Both the position numbers and the translations under genes were made by a program. From Pseudomonas sp. G2-4 (GTDB taxonomy: Bacteria; Pseudomonadota; Gammaproteobacteria; Pseudomonadales; Pseudomonadaceae), in the NCBI RefSeq assembly GCF_030064125.1, contig NZ_CP125957.1:2480001-2544000 (forward strand): DNA of 64,000 nt. Direction: 5' to 3'. The stretch's first letter is position 1; every line of letters starts with the position of its first letter. Shown piece after piece: positions 24,682 through 33,872 of this stretch. The notes beneath the pieces are model-generated. The model made no database searches and was not told where the DNA came from. It was given only the letters and a program-made list of their open reading frames with translations.

Positions 24682-25439
24682 GCTGAAATCTGTTGCGTGG
24701 CCTCCATCAGTTGCTTGACGTAATCCTGCTTCAATTCCTCCCTGAACCGAAAACACGGGAATGAAACGCTCATGCCGCCGATCACGTGACCGAAGCGGTC
24801 GCGAATCGGCGCCGCCAGGCAGCGCATGTTGTCTTCGAACTCTTCATGGTCTTCGGCATAGCCTTGCCGGCGAACCGTTTCCAGTTCTTCCAGATAGGCT
24901 TCGACGCTGGTCAGGGTATTGGCCGTGCGGCGCTCGAAGCTTTCTTCCTTGAGGTGCGCCAGCAACTCATCTTCTTCAAGCCAGGCCATCAGCACCTTGC
25001 CGATGCCGGTGCAGTACAGCGGCGCTCGCCGGCCAATGCGCGAGTACATGCGCAGGTTGTACTTGGAGTCGATCTTGTGCACGTAGACGATGCTGCCTTC
25101 GTCAAGAATCCCCAGGTGAACCGTCTCGCCCGTCAGCTCGTTGATCCGGCGCATGCCTGGTTCCGCTTCCCGGACGATGTCCAGGTGGGGCAGGGCCTGG
25201 GCCCCCAGTTCGAATAGCCGGACGCTGAGGCGATAGCGATCCTCGGCATCCTGCACCACATACCCCAGCGCCTTGAGCGACTGCAAAAAGCGATAAACCG
25301 TGGCCTTGGACATGTCCAGTTTGTTGGCGATTTCCGAGACGCCGCTTTCTTCCGGATGCTCGGCCAAGGCCTCGAGTACGGCCATGGTCCGGCCAACGGC
25401 CGACACCTGATCATTGCTTGGGATGACGCTGTTGTCCAT
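24657..25439 (-). CDS. kdgR: IclR-family regulator, KdgR-like
   Basis: This 260-residue regulator has an N-terminal winged helix (VSAVGRTMAVLEALAEHPEESGVSEIANKLDMSKATVYRFLQSL in sequence order) and a C-terminal effector domain with VHLGILDEGSIVYVHKIDSK and MLACLAAPI-type loops (DNMRCLAAPIRDRFG). It is divergent from the KDG kinase, and two KdgR-box-like sites lie in the gap. This matches enterobacterial KdgR, whose inducer is 2-keto-3-deoxygluconate. The start at 25439 has a GGAG site; a longer reading to 25490 is not needed. Confidence 0.88.
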   Translation of the reverse strand: MDNSVIPSNDQVSAVGRTMAVLEALAEHPEESGVSEIANKLDMSKATVYRFLQSLKALGYVVQDAEDRYRLSVRLFELGAQALPHLDIVREAEPGMRRINELTGETVHLGILDEGSIVYVHKIDSKYNLRMYSRIGRRAPLYCTGIGKVLMAWLEEDELLAHLKEESFERRTANTLTSVEAYLEELETVRRQGYAEDHEEFEDNMRCLAAPIRDRFGHVIGGMSVSFPCFRFREELKQDYVKQLMEATQQISAQLGWHSR

Positions 25440-25485
25440 GAAGGCTCCAACGTGAAAAGTAAAACCCAAGGATATACGCAAGCAG

Positions 25486-25504
25486 AACAAAACGCTGTTT
25501 CATT
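25486..25504. promoter_or_regulatory. KdgR-box-like operator 1
   Basis: AACAAAACGCTGTTTCATT matches the enterobacterial KdgR consensus AATRAAAYRNYRTTTYATT at all but about two positions. It lies upstream of the -35 of the kinase promoter and is near-perfectly inverted relative to operator 2. Confidence 0.65.
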
Positions 25505-25509
25505 TTTAC

Positions 25510-25537
25510 TTGACGAGGCGGGAAATCTGGCTAGACT
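25510..25537 (+). promoter_or_regulatory. Sigma-70-type promoter of the kdgK operon
   Basis: TTGACG (25510-25515), a 16-base spacer, and TAGACT (25532-25537). It is bracketed by the two KdgR-box-like sites, giving a start near 25544. Confidence 0.65.
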
Positions 25538-25553
25538 CGGGCCTTGAAAGAAA

Positions 25554-25572
25554 AATGAAACGCCGTTTTAAA
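25554..25572. promoter_or_regulatory. KdgR-box-like operator 2
   Basis: AATGAAACGCCGTTTTAAA matches AATRAAAYRNYRTTTYATT at about 17 of 19 positions. It lies just downstream of the predicted transcription start, where a bound repressor would block transcription. Confidence 0.65.
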
Positions 25573-25591
25573 AACACAAAAAAGGCGCGTA

Positions 25592-26587
25592 ATGATGGAT
25601 GAAACACGAATCCATGGCTCACACACCCGCCCCTTGAAGGTGGCATTGGTGGGAGAGTGCATGATCGAGATGCACGGTGAACCGGGCGCTGCGATCACCC
25701 AGACTTTTGGTGGCGACACGCTCAACACGGCGGTCTATCTGGCCCGATTGAGTGTGCCCGCCGCGGTGACCGTGGACTACATGACCGCCGTGGGTGGCGA
25801 TGCATTCAGCCTGGCCATGCGTCAATCCTGGCGTAACGAGGACATTGCTGACGCCCATGTCCGGGTGATCGAAGAGGCGCTGCCGGGACTGTATTTCATC
25901 CAGACCGACCCACACGGCGAGCGGCGTTTTCTCTACTGGCGCGGGGAAGCAGCGGCGCGGCGCATGTTCGACGGACCCGAGGCCGACCCCATGCTGGAGG
26001 CGCTGGCAGGGTTCGACTATGTGTACCTGAGCGGCATCAGCCTGGCGATCCTCACGCTCGAAGGGCGAGAACGCCTGATGCAGGCCTTGCAGCGGGCTCG
26101 CCAAGCGGGCACCTGCATCGTCTTCGACAACAACTACCGTCCCCACCTCTGGCCCGATCCCGAAACCGCCCGCCAGGCCTATCGCGACCTGCTGCGCCTG
26201 ACCGACCTGGCCCTGGTCACTTGGGACGATGACGCCATCCTGTTCGGCTATCGCGACACCGACGCCTTGTTCAGCGCTTATGCGCAGGCCGGGGTCAGCG
26301 AAGTGGCCCTCAAGCGTGGCGCCGCGTCCTGCTTGATCCAATGTCCGGCGGGCCGTTTCGAAGTACCCGCGCAAAACGTTGCCCGTGTCATCGACACCAC
26401 TGCCGCCGGCGATTCGTTCAGCGCTGCTTACTTGGCCTGTCGTCTGCAAGGCGGGGACCCGGAGCAGGCCGCGCGCTGGGGCCACCGCCTGGCTGCCCAG
26501 GTTGTCCAGTACCGAGGCGCACTGATTCCCCAAGCGGCCATGCCGAGCATGGGCACGCCTGCATATCCTTCCGTTGCACAGGTCTGA
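25592..26587 (+). CDS. kdgK: 2-keto-3-deoxygluconate kinase (PfkB family)
   Basis: The 331-residue PfkB-family kinase starts [17 protein letters not shown] and has [27 protein letters not shown] and the catalytic signature [15 protein letters not shown]. It phosphorylates KDG to KDPG, which enters the Entner-Doudoroff aldolase step. Its position divergent from a KdgR-like regulator and before mannonate dehydratase supports this over fructokinase. It overlaps the ManD region by a few bases only if ManD used an upstream start. Confidence 0.88.
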   Translation: MMDETRIHGSHTRPLKVALVGECMIEMHGEPGAAITQTFGGDTLNTAVYLARLSVPAAVTVDYMTAVGGDAFSLAMRQSWRNEDIADAHVRVIEEALPGLYFIQTDPHGERRFLYWRGEAAARRMFDGPEADPMLEALAGFDYVYLSGISLAILTLEGRERLMQALQRARQAGTCIVFDNNYRPHLWPDPETARQAYRDLLRLTDLALVTWDDDAILFGYRDTDALFSAYAQAGVSEVALKRGAASCLIQCPAGRFEVPAQNVARVIDTTAAGDSFSAAYLACRLQGGDPEQAARWGHRLAAQVVQYRGALIPQAAMPSMGTPAYPSVAQV

Positions 26588-26591
26588 GCTT

Positions 26592-27803
26592 ATGAAAATT
26601 ATAGAAGCGCGCGTCATCGTTACCTGCCCGGGTCGCAACCTGGTTACCTTGAAGATCGTCACTGACGAGGGCATCTACGGCATCGGCGACGCGACCTTGA
26701 ATGGCCGCGAACTGGCGGTGGTGGCCTATCTGGAGGAACACGTCCTGCCCGCGCTGATCGGCCGCGACGCCCACCGAATCGAGGACATCTGGCAGTACCT
26801 GTATCGCGGCGCGTATTGGCGGCGTGGCCCGGTGACCATGACCGCCATCGCCGCCGTCGATGTGGCGCTCTGGGACATCAAGGCCAAGGCGGCGAACATG
26901 CCGTTGTATCAGTTGCTGGGCGGCAAGAGTCGCAAGCGGGTAATGGTCTATGGGCATGCCACCGGCAGGGACATCGAAGGTTGCCTGGACGAAGTCGCCC
27001 GCCACGTCGAGCTGGGCTATAAAGCCGTGCGCGTGCAATGCGGCGTGCCCGGCATCGCCACCACCTACGGCGTCGCCAAGCGCAGCGGCGAGCGCTACGA
27101 GCCGGCCGACAGCGACCTGCCGGCCGAACACGTCTGGGACACCGCCAAATACCTCAACTACGTACCCAAGCTGTTCGCCGCCGTGCGCGAACGTTTTGGC
27201 GACGACCTGCATATCCTCCATGACGTGCACCATCGCCTCACGCCCATCGAAGCGGGACGCCTGGGCAAGGCCGTGGAGCCGTACAACCTGTTCTGGCTCG
27301 AAGACTGTACCCCGGCCGAAAACCAGCAGGCCTTTCGCCTGATCCGCCAGCACACCACCACGCCTTTGGCCGTTGGCGAGGTGTTCAACTCCATCCATGA
27401 CTGCCGCGAGTTGATCCAGGAACAGTTGATCGACTACATCCGCACGACGCTGGTGCATGCCGGCGGCATTACCCATGTGCGGCGCATTGCCGATTTTGCC
27501 GCGCTGTTCCAGGTGCGCACCGGTTTTCACGGGGCCACCGACCTCTCGCCGGTGTGCATGGGCGCGGCCCTGCATTTCGATACCTGGGTGCCCAACTTCG
27601 GTATCCAGGAGCACATGCCTCACGAAGCGCGCATCGATGAAGTCTTCCCCCATGCCTATCGCTTCGAGGACGGCCATTTCACGCCGGGCGAAGCACCGGG
27701 GCACGGCGTCGACATCGATGAAGACCTCGCCCGCCAATACCCCTACAAGCGCGCCAGCCTGCCGGTCAACCGCCTGGAAGACGGGACGCTCTGGCACTGG
27801 TGA
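26592..27803 (+). CDS. manD: D-mannonate dehydratase, enolase superfamily (ManD/RspA)
   Basis: The 403-residue enolase-superfamily enzyme has an N-terminal cap ([20 protein letters not shown]) and a barrel with [20 protein letters not shown] (metal Asp and base His), [12 protein letters not shown] (Glu), [12 protein letters not shown] (Glu), [15 protein letters not shown] and [18 protein letters not shown]. These are ManD-type active-site signatures; some members act slowly on D-gluconate or have little activity. It dehydrates D-mannonate to KDG. The start at 26592 gives the canonical MKII N-terminus. Confidence 0.9.
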   Translation: MKIIEARVIVTCPGRNLVTLKIVTDEGIYGIGDATLNGRELAVVAYLEEHVLPALIGRDAHRIEDIWQYLYRGAYWRRGPVTMTAIAAVDVALWDIKAKAANMPLYQLLGGKSRKRVMVYGHATGRDIEGCLDEVARHVELGYKAVRVQCGVPGIATTYGVAKRSGERYEPADSDLPAEHVWDTAKYLNYVPKLFAAVRERFGDDLHILHDVHHRLTPIEAGRLGKAVEPYNLFWLEDCTPAENQQAFRLIRQHTTTPLAVGEVFNSIHDCRELIQEQLIDYIRTTLVHAGGITHVRRIADFAALFQVRTGFHGATDLSPVCMGAALHFDTWVPNFGIQEHMPHEARIDEVFPHAYRFEDGHFTPGEAPGHGVDIDEDLARQYPYKRASLPVNRLEDGTLWHW

Positions 27804-27855
27804 AGCGTTTCCAACACATAGAAAACGGGGCGGATGTCCCGTCAGGAGTGACCCG

Positions 27856-28887
27856 ATGAAAGCGTTTCAGGTAAGAGCACCCTTCGAGTTCGGGTTGGCC
27901 CAGGTCGACTCACCCCAGGTGGCCCATGGTGAAGTCCAGGTCGATGTGGCGTATGCCGGCATCTGTGGCTCGGACATGCACATCATCCATGGGCAGAACG
28001 CATTCGTGCGTTTTCCCCGTGTCACTGGCCATGAATTTTCCGGCGTGGTCCGGCAAGTCGGCGAGGGCGTAGAACACCTTCAAGTGGGCGACCGGGTGTG
28101 CATCGATCCGGTGATCAGCTGCGGCACCTGCTATCCCTGCCGCATCGGCCGGCCCAATGTCTGCACCCGGCTGCAAGTGATCGGTGTGCACCGCGATGGC
28201 GGTTTCAGCGAGCAGGTCTGCGTGCCGGCAGAAAACGCCCATCGTTTGCCCGATGCGATGTCCCTCAGCCACGGCGCCCTGGTCGAGCCTTATTCCATTG
28301 CCCTGAATGTGCTTGATCGCATGCAGCCCCATCCGGGCGACAGCGTGCTGATCTACGGCGCCGGGGTGATCGGCCTGACCCTGGTGCAGATGGCCAGGGC
28401 CTTGGGGCTGACCGACATCACCGTGACCGACGTCATCGACAGTCGCCTGGAGACGGCGCGGGCCCTGGGCGCGAGTCGGACCCTCAACGGCCAGCAAGTC
28501 GATGTCGAAGCGACGATGCGTGAGCTCACCCAGGGCGAGGGCGTGCCGTTGATTGTCGATGCCGCCTGCATCCCGGCGCTGATGCCGCAGATGGTGCGCC
28601 TGGCCTCGCCGGCCGGTCGCATCGGGCTGTTGGGGTTCACTGCTACGCCCAGTGATCTGGTGCAGTTGGAAATGATCAAGAAGGAACTGACCCTGGTGGG
28701 TTCGCGGCTCAACAACCGCAAGTTTCCCAAGGTGATCGAACTGATCGCCAGCGGCCAGTTGCAGGTCCAGGACCTGATCAGTCATCGCGTCACTTTCGAC
28801 GAGATGCCCGGCGCCATCGAGCTGATCGAGAAACACCCCGAGCAAACCCGCAAGGTTCTGGTGGAGCTGACGAACGCCCATCACTGA
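27856..28887 (+). CDS. Zinc-dependent sugar/polyol dehydrogenase (RspB-like)
   Basis: The 343-residue medium-chain dehydrogenase has the catalytic zinc site CGSDMH and GHEFSGVV, the structural-zinc cysteines CGTCYPCRIGRPNVC, and the cofactor loop IYGAGVIGLT. RspB relatives oxidise L-gulonate, L-galactonate or similar acids at C5. The rspA-rspB order is conserved in many bacteria. The start at 27856 fits the family; an in-frame extension to 27457 overlaps manD and is rejected. It probably yields fructuronate or tagaturonate. Confidence 0.87.
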   Translation: MKAFQVRAPFEFGLAQVDSPQVAHGEVQVDVAYAGICGSDMHIIHGQNAFVRFPRVTGHEFSGVVRQVGEGVEHLQVGDRVCIDPVISCGTCYPCRIGRPNVCTRLQVIGVHRDGGFSEQVCVPAENAHRLPDAMSLSHGALVEPYSIALNVLDRMQPHPGDSVLIYGAGVIGLTLVQMARALGLTDITVTDVIDSRLETARALGASRTLNGQQVDVEATMRELTQGEGVPLIVDAACIPALMPQMVRLASPAGRIGLLGFTATPSDLVQLEMIKKELTLVGSRLNNRKFPKVIELIASGQLQVQDLISHRVTFDEMPGAIELIEKHPEQTRKVLVELTNAHH

Positions 28888-28965
28888 GCCGTTTTTACCA
28901 CCGGTTCCATCGTGCCTGTTATGGGCATCCTCACCGAATAAACACAACAAGCGGGAGGCTCCACC

Positions 28966-30258
28966 ATGTTTGGTCAAGGACGTAGCTTAATCATCATCAT
29001 GCTGTTCCTGGCCGGGGTCATCAACTACCTCGACCGCTCGGCACTGTCTGTGGCGGCCCCTTTCATCCAGAAGGACTACGGTCTGAGTACGGGTGAGATG
29101 GGCATGATCTTCAGTAGTTTTTTCGTTGGCTATGCTGCTTTCAACTTCATCGGTGGCTGGGCCGCCGACCGTTACGGCGCCAAGACCACGTTGTTGCTGG
29201 CGATGGTGTTGTGGTCGTTGTTCAGCGGCCTCACCGTACTGACGGTGGGCTTTGCTTCGCTGGTGCTCATCCGGATCCTGTTCGGCATGGGCGAAGGACC
29301 GCTGAGCGTGACCACCAGCAAGATGGTCAACAACTGGTACGCCCCCAAGCACAGGGCCCGGGCGATTGGTACGTCGATGTCCGGCACGCCGCTGGGCGGG
29401 GCGATTTCCGGCCCGGTGGTGGGCTTTATCGCCGTCACCTACGGCTGGAAGGTCTCGTTCATTATCATCATGCTGGTCGGCCTGATCTGGGCGGCGGTGT
29501 GGTACAAGTTCGTCAAGGAAAAGCCTGAGGGCGAGGGCGCCGAGGAGATTCTTCGGGCCGAGGGGCAAAGCGACCTGGCGGCACAACCGGTGTTCCCGCT
29601 GCGCTTCTACCTCAAGCAGCCGACGGTGTTGTTCACCTCCCTGGCATTCTTTTCCTATAACTACACGCTGTTTTTCTTCCTGACCTGGTTCCCCAGCTAC
29701 TTGACCATGGCCCACGGCCTGAACGTCAAGGACATGAGCATCGCCACAGTCATTCCCTGGGTCCTGGGTTTCCTCGGCCTGGCCTTGGGCGGTTTCATTT
29801 CCGACTTCGTGTTCAAGAAAACCGGGCGGATGATGTTCTCCCGCAAAGTAGTGCTGGTGACATGCCTGCTGGCCTGCGCGGTCTGTATCGCCTGTGCCGG
29901 GATGGTCAAGACGCTGTATCCGGCGGTCATTCTCGTGGCTTTGGCGGTGTTCTTCCTCTACCTCACCGGCGCCATCTATTGGGCGATCATCCAGGACACC
30001 GTGCCGGCGGCGCGGGTGGGCGGCGTCAGTGGTTTCATGCACTTTCTGGCGAACACCTCGGGCATTATCGGCCCAACCTTGACGGGCTTCCTGGTGCAGT
30101 TCACCGGTTCGTTCACCAGTGCGTTCCTGCTGGCGGGGCTGTTGACCGTAATCGGCGCGGTGTGTGTGGCGCGCTATGTAAAACCCCTGGCGGTAGCCAA
30201 TACCGCTGACTCGGCTGCACAAGGCTCGCAACCGGCTTCGGCCCTGAGCCATCCCTGA
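28966..30258 (+). CDS. MFS transporter, ACS family (hexuronate/aldonate importer)
   Basis: This 430-residue inner-membrane protein has about 12 helices. VINYLDRSALSVAAPFI and GGWAADRYGAKTTLLL are typical of the anion:cation symporter family that includes ExuT, GudP and GarP. RILFGMGEGPLSVTTSKMVNNWYAPKHRARA carries the loop 4-5 signature. It follows rspB by 78 bases with a GGGAGG ribosome site. Import of a uronate, mannonate or galactonate is inferred from the neighbours. Confidence 0.9.
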   Translation: MFGQGRSLIIIMLFLAGVINYLDRSALSVAAPFIQKDYGLSTGEMGMIFSSFFVGYAAFNFIGGWAADRYGAKTTLLLAMVLWSLFSGLTVLTVGFASLVLIRILFGMGEGPLSVTTSKMVNNWYAPKHRARAIGTSMSGTPLGGAISGPVVGFIAVTYGWKVSFIIIMLVGLIWAAVWYKFVKEKPEGEGAEEILRAEGQSDLAAQPVFPLRFYLKQPTVLFTSLAFFSYNYTLFFFLTWFPSYLTMAHGLNVKDMSIATVIPWVLGFLGLALGGFISDFVFKKTGRMMFSRKVVLVTCLLACAVCIACAGMVKTLYPAVILVALAVFFLYLTGAIYWAIIQDTVPAARVGGVSGFMHFLANTSGIIGPTLTGFLVQFTGSFTSAFLLAGLLTVIGAVCVARYVKPLAVANTADSAAQGSQPASALSHP

Positions 30259-30275
30259 ACAGAAGGAGTGTATTG

Positions 30276-31733
30276 ATGCCTGTTGTGAAACGAGTGCCCT
30301 GCGTCGGTGCTGCAACGCAGGTCGGTATCGTGCATCTGGGCTTGGGCGCGTTTCATCGCGCCCATCAGGCGGTCTACCTGCAACGCCATCTCAATCGCCA
30401 TGGCGAAAGTGACTGGGGGCTGTGCAGCGCCAACCTGCGGTCGAATCGCACGTTGGTCGATCAATTGCGCGAGCAGGACGGCCGCTATCATGTTGCCGAG
30501 TACCGCGACCGTGAACAGGTGACGCTGCGTGAGATCGGGGTGCTGCGCCAGGCTTTGTATGTGGGCGAGGGTGGCCCTGACTTGGAGCAGCTGTTGCAGC
30601 GCATGGCCGCGCCGCACACGCGGATCGTCACGCTCACCATCACCGAAAAAGGCTATTGCTTGAGCCCTTCCTCCGGGCAACTGCGCAGCGAAGACCCGGT
30701 GATTGCCCATGACATCGCTCATCCGCAAACGCCACGCTCAGCTCCCGGCATCGTCCTTGAAGCCCTGCGTCGGCGCCGCGTTGCCGGCATCCCCGCTTTC
30801 ACGGTGTTGTGCTGCGACAACATGCCCGACAACGGCCAGCGCACGCGCCAGGCGGTCAGCGCTTTGGCGGCGACGCAGGATAACGCGTTGGCCCAGTGGA
30901 TCGACCAACACGTGGCGTTTCCCAGCTGCATGGTCGACCGCATTGTGCCGGCCATGGATGACGAATCCTTCCGGCGACTGGAGCAACTGGACTGTCATGA
31001 CCCGGCGGCAGTGGTCTGTGAAAGCTTCAGCCAGTGGGTGATCGAGGATCACTTTCCCCTCGGTCGCCCGGATTGGGAAGTGGAGGGCGTGCAGATGGTG
31101 GAGGACGTGCGCCCGTTCGAAACAATGAAACTGCGCATGCTCAATGGCAGCCATTCGTTGCTGGCCTATGTGGGACTGCTGGTCGGCCACGACACGGTGT
31201 TCGATGCCGTCAGCGACGCGAACCTGCTGCGCCTGATCGGGCGTTACATGGCCGAGGAGGCAGCGCCTACTTTGGACATGCCAGCGGGTATCGATCTTTC
31301 GGTCTATGCCCACGATCTAAAGGCGCGGTTTGCCAATGACAGCCTGCAACATCGCCTGCGCCAGATCGCCATGGACGGCTCGCAGAAACTGCCGCAACGC
31401 TGGTTGCTGGGTGCACAGCAATTGCTTGACCAGGGACGTGGCATCGGCTGTACCGCATTGGGCATCGCGGCCTGGATTCGCTACTGCACGCAGCCGTTGC
31501 CCGGCGGTTCGGCGGCGGTGATTGACGATCCTTTGAACGCGACCTTTATCGATCTTGCGGGACGATTCGAAGGCCCGTCGTTGGTGGACGCTTTTCTTGA
31601 TCTGGACGAAGTCTTCCCGGCCGGGTTGTCGGCTCGCGTCGCCTTTCGCGATGCGGTGCAAAGTGCCTATGCAGCCCTGGTTCGCGATGGCATTGGCAGC
31701 CTTTTGCACACCTTTGCCGCACCCAACCGATAA
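30276..31733 (+). CDS. uxuB: Fructuronate reductase-type enzyme (mannitol dehydrogenase family)
   Basis: The 485-residue long-chain mannitol dehydrogenase family protein has [20 protein letters not shown] as NAD loop, [33 protein letters not shown] and the catalytic [17 protein letters not shown] (Lys/Asn/His). UxuB, UxaB and mannitol dehydrogenases are hard to separate by eye; the following uxuA supports fructuronate to D-mannonate. The ATG at 30276 has AGAAGGAG upstream. Confidence 0.83.
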   Translation: MPVVKRVPCVGAATQVGIVHLGLGAFHRAHQAVYLQRHLNRHGESDWGLCSANLRSNRTLVDQLREQDGRYHVAEYRDREQVTLREIGVLRQALYVGEGGPDLEQLLQRMAAPHTRIVTLTITEKGYCLSPSSGQLRSEDPVIAHDIAHPQTPRSAPGIVLEALRRRRVAGIPAFTVLCCDNMPDNGQRTRQAVSALAATQDNALAQWIDQHVAFPSCMVDRIVPAMDDESFRRLEQLDCHDPAAVVCESFSQWVIEDHFPLGRPDWEVEGVQMVEDVRPFETMKLRMLNGSHSLLAYVGLLVGHDTVFDAVSDANLLRLIGRYMAEEAAPTLDMPAGIDLSVYAHDLKARFANDSLQHRLRQIAMDGSQKLPQRWLLGAQQLLDQGRGIGCTALGIAAWIRYCTQPLPGGSAAVIDDPLNATFIDLAGRFEGPSLVDAFLDLDEVFPAGLSARVAFRDAVQSAYAALVRDGIGSLLHTFAAPNR

Positions 31734-31746
31734 CAAGGAGAAGAAC

Positions 31747-32922
31747 ATGGAACAGACATGGCGTTGGTTTGGCCCCAAAGACCCGATCTCCCTGGCGGAC
31801 GTCCGTCAAACCGGTGCGACGGGTATCGTCACGGCGCTGCACGAAATTCCCAACGGCGAAGTATGGCCGGTGGAGACCATCGCGGCGCGCAAACAGATGA
31901 TCGAAGCGGCTGGCTTGAGCTGGTCAGTGGTGGAAAGCATCCCGGTGCACGAGGACATCAAGCGCGGCTGCGGACGACGCGATGAGTACATCGCCAACTA
32001 CCAGCAAAGCGTGCGCAACCTGGCGAGCTGCGGCGTCGATATCGTTTGCTACAACTTCATGCCGGTCCTGGACTGGACCCGTACCGACTTGACCTATGAA
32101 CTGGCGGATGGTGGCTGGGCGTTGCGCTTCGATCAAACCGCGTTTGCCGCCTTCGACCTGTTCATTCTCCAGCGCCCGGGTGCGCAGGCCGAATACAGCG
32201 CCGAGGATATCCAGCAGGCCAAGGCCTACTTCGAGCAACTCACGCCAGCTAAGCGCGAAACCCTGGTCAACACCTTGATTGCGGGCTTGCCCGGTGCCGA
32301 GGAGCATTACAGCCTGGAAAACTTCCGGGCCTTGCTGCGCACCTACGCCGACATCGACGAAGCCAGGTTGCGTGAACACCTGGGGTATTTCTTGCGCGCG
32401 GTGATCCCGGTGGCAGAGGAGGTGGGTGTGCGCATGGCGATTCACCCGGACGATCCGCCCCGTGCGCTGCTAGGCTTGCCACGCATCCTGTCCACCGCTG
32501 AAGACGCCCAATGGTTGCTGGACGCCGCCCCAAGCCCGGCCAATGGCCTGACGTTCTGCACTGGCTCCTACGGCGTGCGCGAAGACAACGACCTGGTGGC
32601 GATGGCCAAGCACTTCGCGCCCTTCATCTACTTCACCCACCTGCGCTCAACCCGCCGCGAAGCGGATCCGCGCAGCTTCCACGAAGCCCATCACTTGGAT
32701 GGCGACGTCGACATGGTGGGGGTCATCAGTGCCTTGGTGGCGGAAGAGCGCAGGCGAGAACGCGAAGGCGGCCCACGCTTGCCGCTGCGTCCGGACCATG
32801 GGCACCAGCTGCTCGACGATCAGCACCGCAAAAGCAATCCCGGCTACTCGCTGATCGGCCGCCTCAAGGGCCTGGCGGAAATCCGTGGTGTGGAACTGGC
32901 CGTGCGTCGGCAACTGGGCTAG
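31747..32922 (+). CDS. uxuA: Mannonate dehydratase (UxuA type)
   Basis: The 391-residue TIM-barrel enzyme contains [78 protein letters not shown] and [13 protein letters not shown], all UxuA hallmarks with Fe/Mn-binding Cys/His/Asp. It dehydrates D-mannonate to KDG, the same reaction as the non-homologous ManD encoded 5 kb upstream. The start at 31747 follows AAGGAGAAGAAC; an in-frame reading from 31555 lies inside uxuB. Last plus-strand gene of the block. Confidence 0.92.
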   Translation: MEQTWRWFGPKDPISLADVRQTGATGIVTALHEIPNGEVWPVETIAARKQMIEAAGLSWSVVESIPVHEDIKRGCGRRDEYIANYQQSVRNLASCGVDIVCYNFMPVLDWTRTDLTYELADGGWALRFDQTAFAAFDLFILQRPGAQAEYSAEDIQQAKAYFEQLTPAKRETLVNTLIAGLPGAEEHYSLENFRALLRTYADIDEARLREHLGYFLRAVIPVAEEVGVRMAIHPDDPPRALLGLPRILSTAEDAQWLLDAAPSPANGLTFCTGSYGVREDNDLVAMAKHFAPFIYFTHLRSTRREADPRSFHEAHHLDGDVDMVGVISALVAEERRREREGGPRLPLRPDHGHQLLDDQHRKSNPGYSLIGRLKGLAEIRGVELAVRRQLG

Positions 32923-32957
32923 CCCGAGAACACCAAAGCCGCGCTGTGCCGTTTTTT

Positions 32958-33088
32958 GTGGCGAGGGAGCTTGCTCCCGCTGGGCTGCGCAGCAGCCCTA
33001 AAACCTGACCCCGCGGTGCATCAGACAGACCGCATTCAACTTGTTTGGGGTCGCTTCGCAACCCAGCGGGAGCAAGCTCCCTCGCCAC
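32958..33088. repeat. REP doublet (REPIN-like)
   Basis: The left arm GTGGCGAGGGAGCTTGCTCCC and the right arm GGGAGCAAGCTCCCTCGCCAC lie in inverted orientation around a roughly 90-base centre. Both extend into CGCTGGG/CCCAGCG. This is the classic extragenic palindrome of fluorescent pseudomonads, mobilised in trans by RAYT transposases. It fills the gap between the convergent uxuA and GntR genes and may also end transcription. Confidence 0.85.
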
Positions 33089-33118
33089 CAGGCGACCATC
33101 AGCCGCGGGGCCGGCTCA

Positions 33119-33823
33119 CTACTCATCTGGCTCCAGGGCTCGCAGCCAACGGTTCTCCGAACGACTCAAATGCTGGCGCATCGAGGTTTGGGCGCCGAGC
33201 ACATCTTTATGGGCCACGGCACGCAGGATCGCTTCATGCTCGACGACGGCGGCTTCCCAGGTCAGGGCATTCTCTGAATGTTTGCTCAGGTGCGCCGAGA
33301 TGGGGTTGTGTCGTTCATCAAAGAGTGCGGTGATGATCCGCACCAGGGCGGAGTTGCCGCTCATCTTGGCCAGGCGCTGATGAAATTTTCGGTCGTCCTC
33401 CAGCGGCGGCTGGCCGTTGGCGATGCTGGCGCGCATGGCGTCGATGCATTCCTGCAAATAGCGATAGTCGCTTTTCTTGCCATGCAAGCAGGCCAGGACC
33501 ACGGATTCACCTTCGATCAAGGCGCGCGCCTGCATCAGTTCCGATGGGCTCTCACCCAAGGCTACGCTGGTGTTTTTCCCGTCCTTGGGCCTGGCGCGCA
33601 CGTACACGCCTGAGCCCATCTTGATTTCAATTTCGCCCTCTATCTCCAGGGCGATCAGCGCCTCGCGCAACGAAGGTCGGGAAACCCCCAGCAGTTGGGT
33701 CAAATCCCGTTCGGGGGGAAGCCTGAAACCGGCTTTGAAATCACCCTGGGCGATGTAGTTGCGCAGTTGGTCGGCGATTTTCTGGTACGGCTTTCGCTCA
33801 GAGGTGTTTAGTGGTGAGACCAT
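33119..33823 (-). CDS. GntR/FadR-family regulator (UxuR/ExuR-like)
   Basis: The 234-residue protein has an N-terminal winged helix (YQKIADQLRNYIAQGDFKAG, LPPERDLTQLLGVSRPSLREAL, GEIEIKMGSGVYV) and an all-helical FCD effector domain with the metal-site pattern DDRKFHQRLAKMSGN, EH and MRQHL. FadR-group regulators of hexuronate genes bind TTGGT-type dyads; two ATTGG-N5-CCAAT sites occur upstream of the co-directional altronate dehydratase operon. It is therefore a good candidate for the local hexuronate repressor. Confidence 0.88.
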   Translation of the reverse strand: MVSPLNTSERKPYQKIADQLRNYIAQGDFKAGFRLPPERDLTQLLGVSRPSLREALIALEIEGEIEIKMGSGVYVRARPKDGKNTSVALGESPSELMQARALIEGESVVLACLHGKKSDYRYLQECIDAMRASIANGQPPLEDDRKFHQRLAKMSGNSALVRIITALFDERHNPISAHLSKHSENALTWEAAVVEHEAILRAVAHKDVLGAQTSMRQHLSRSENRWLRALEPDE

Positions 33824-33872
33824 GGGGCGGCGTCCATCGGATAGTCGGCGAAGGCTACCATAGGCGCCGGAT

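Noticed and set aside
26592..27803. RspA-like protein as a homoserine-lactone degrading enzyme linked to LuxI
   Set aside because: The old proposal for RspA is not supported by its enolase-superfamily active site; the surrounding KDG kinase, UxuA and KdgR genes point to sugar-acid catabolism.
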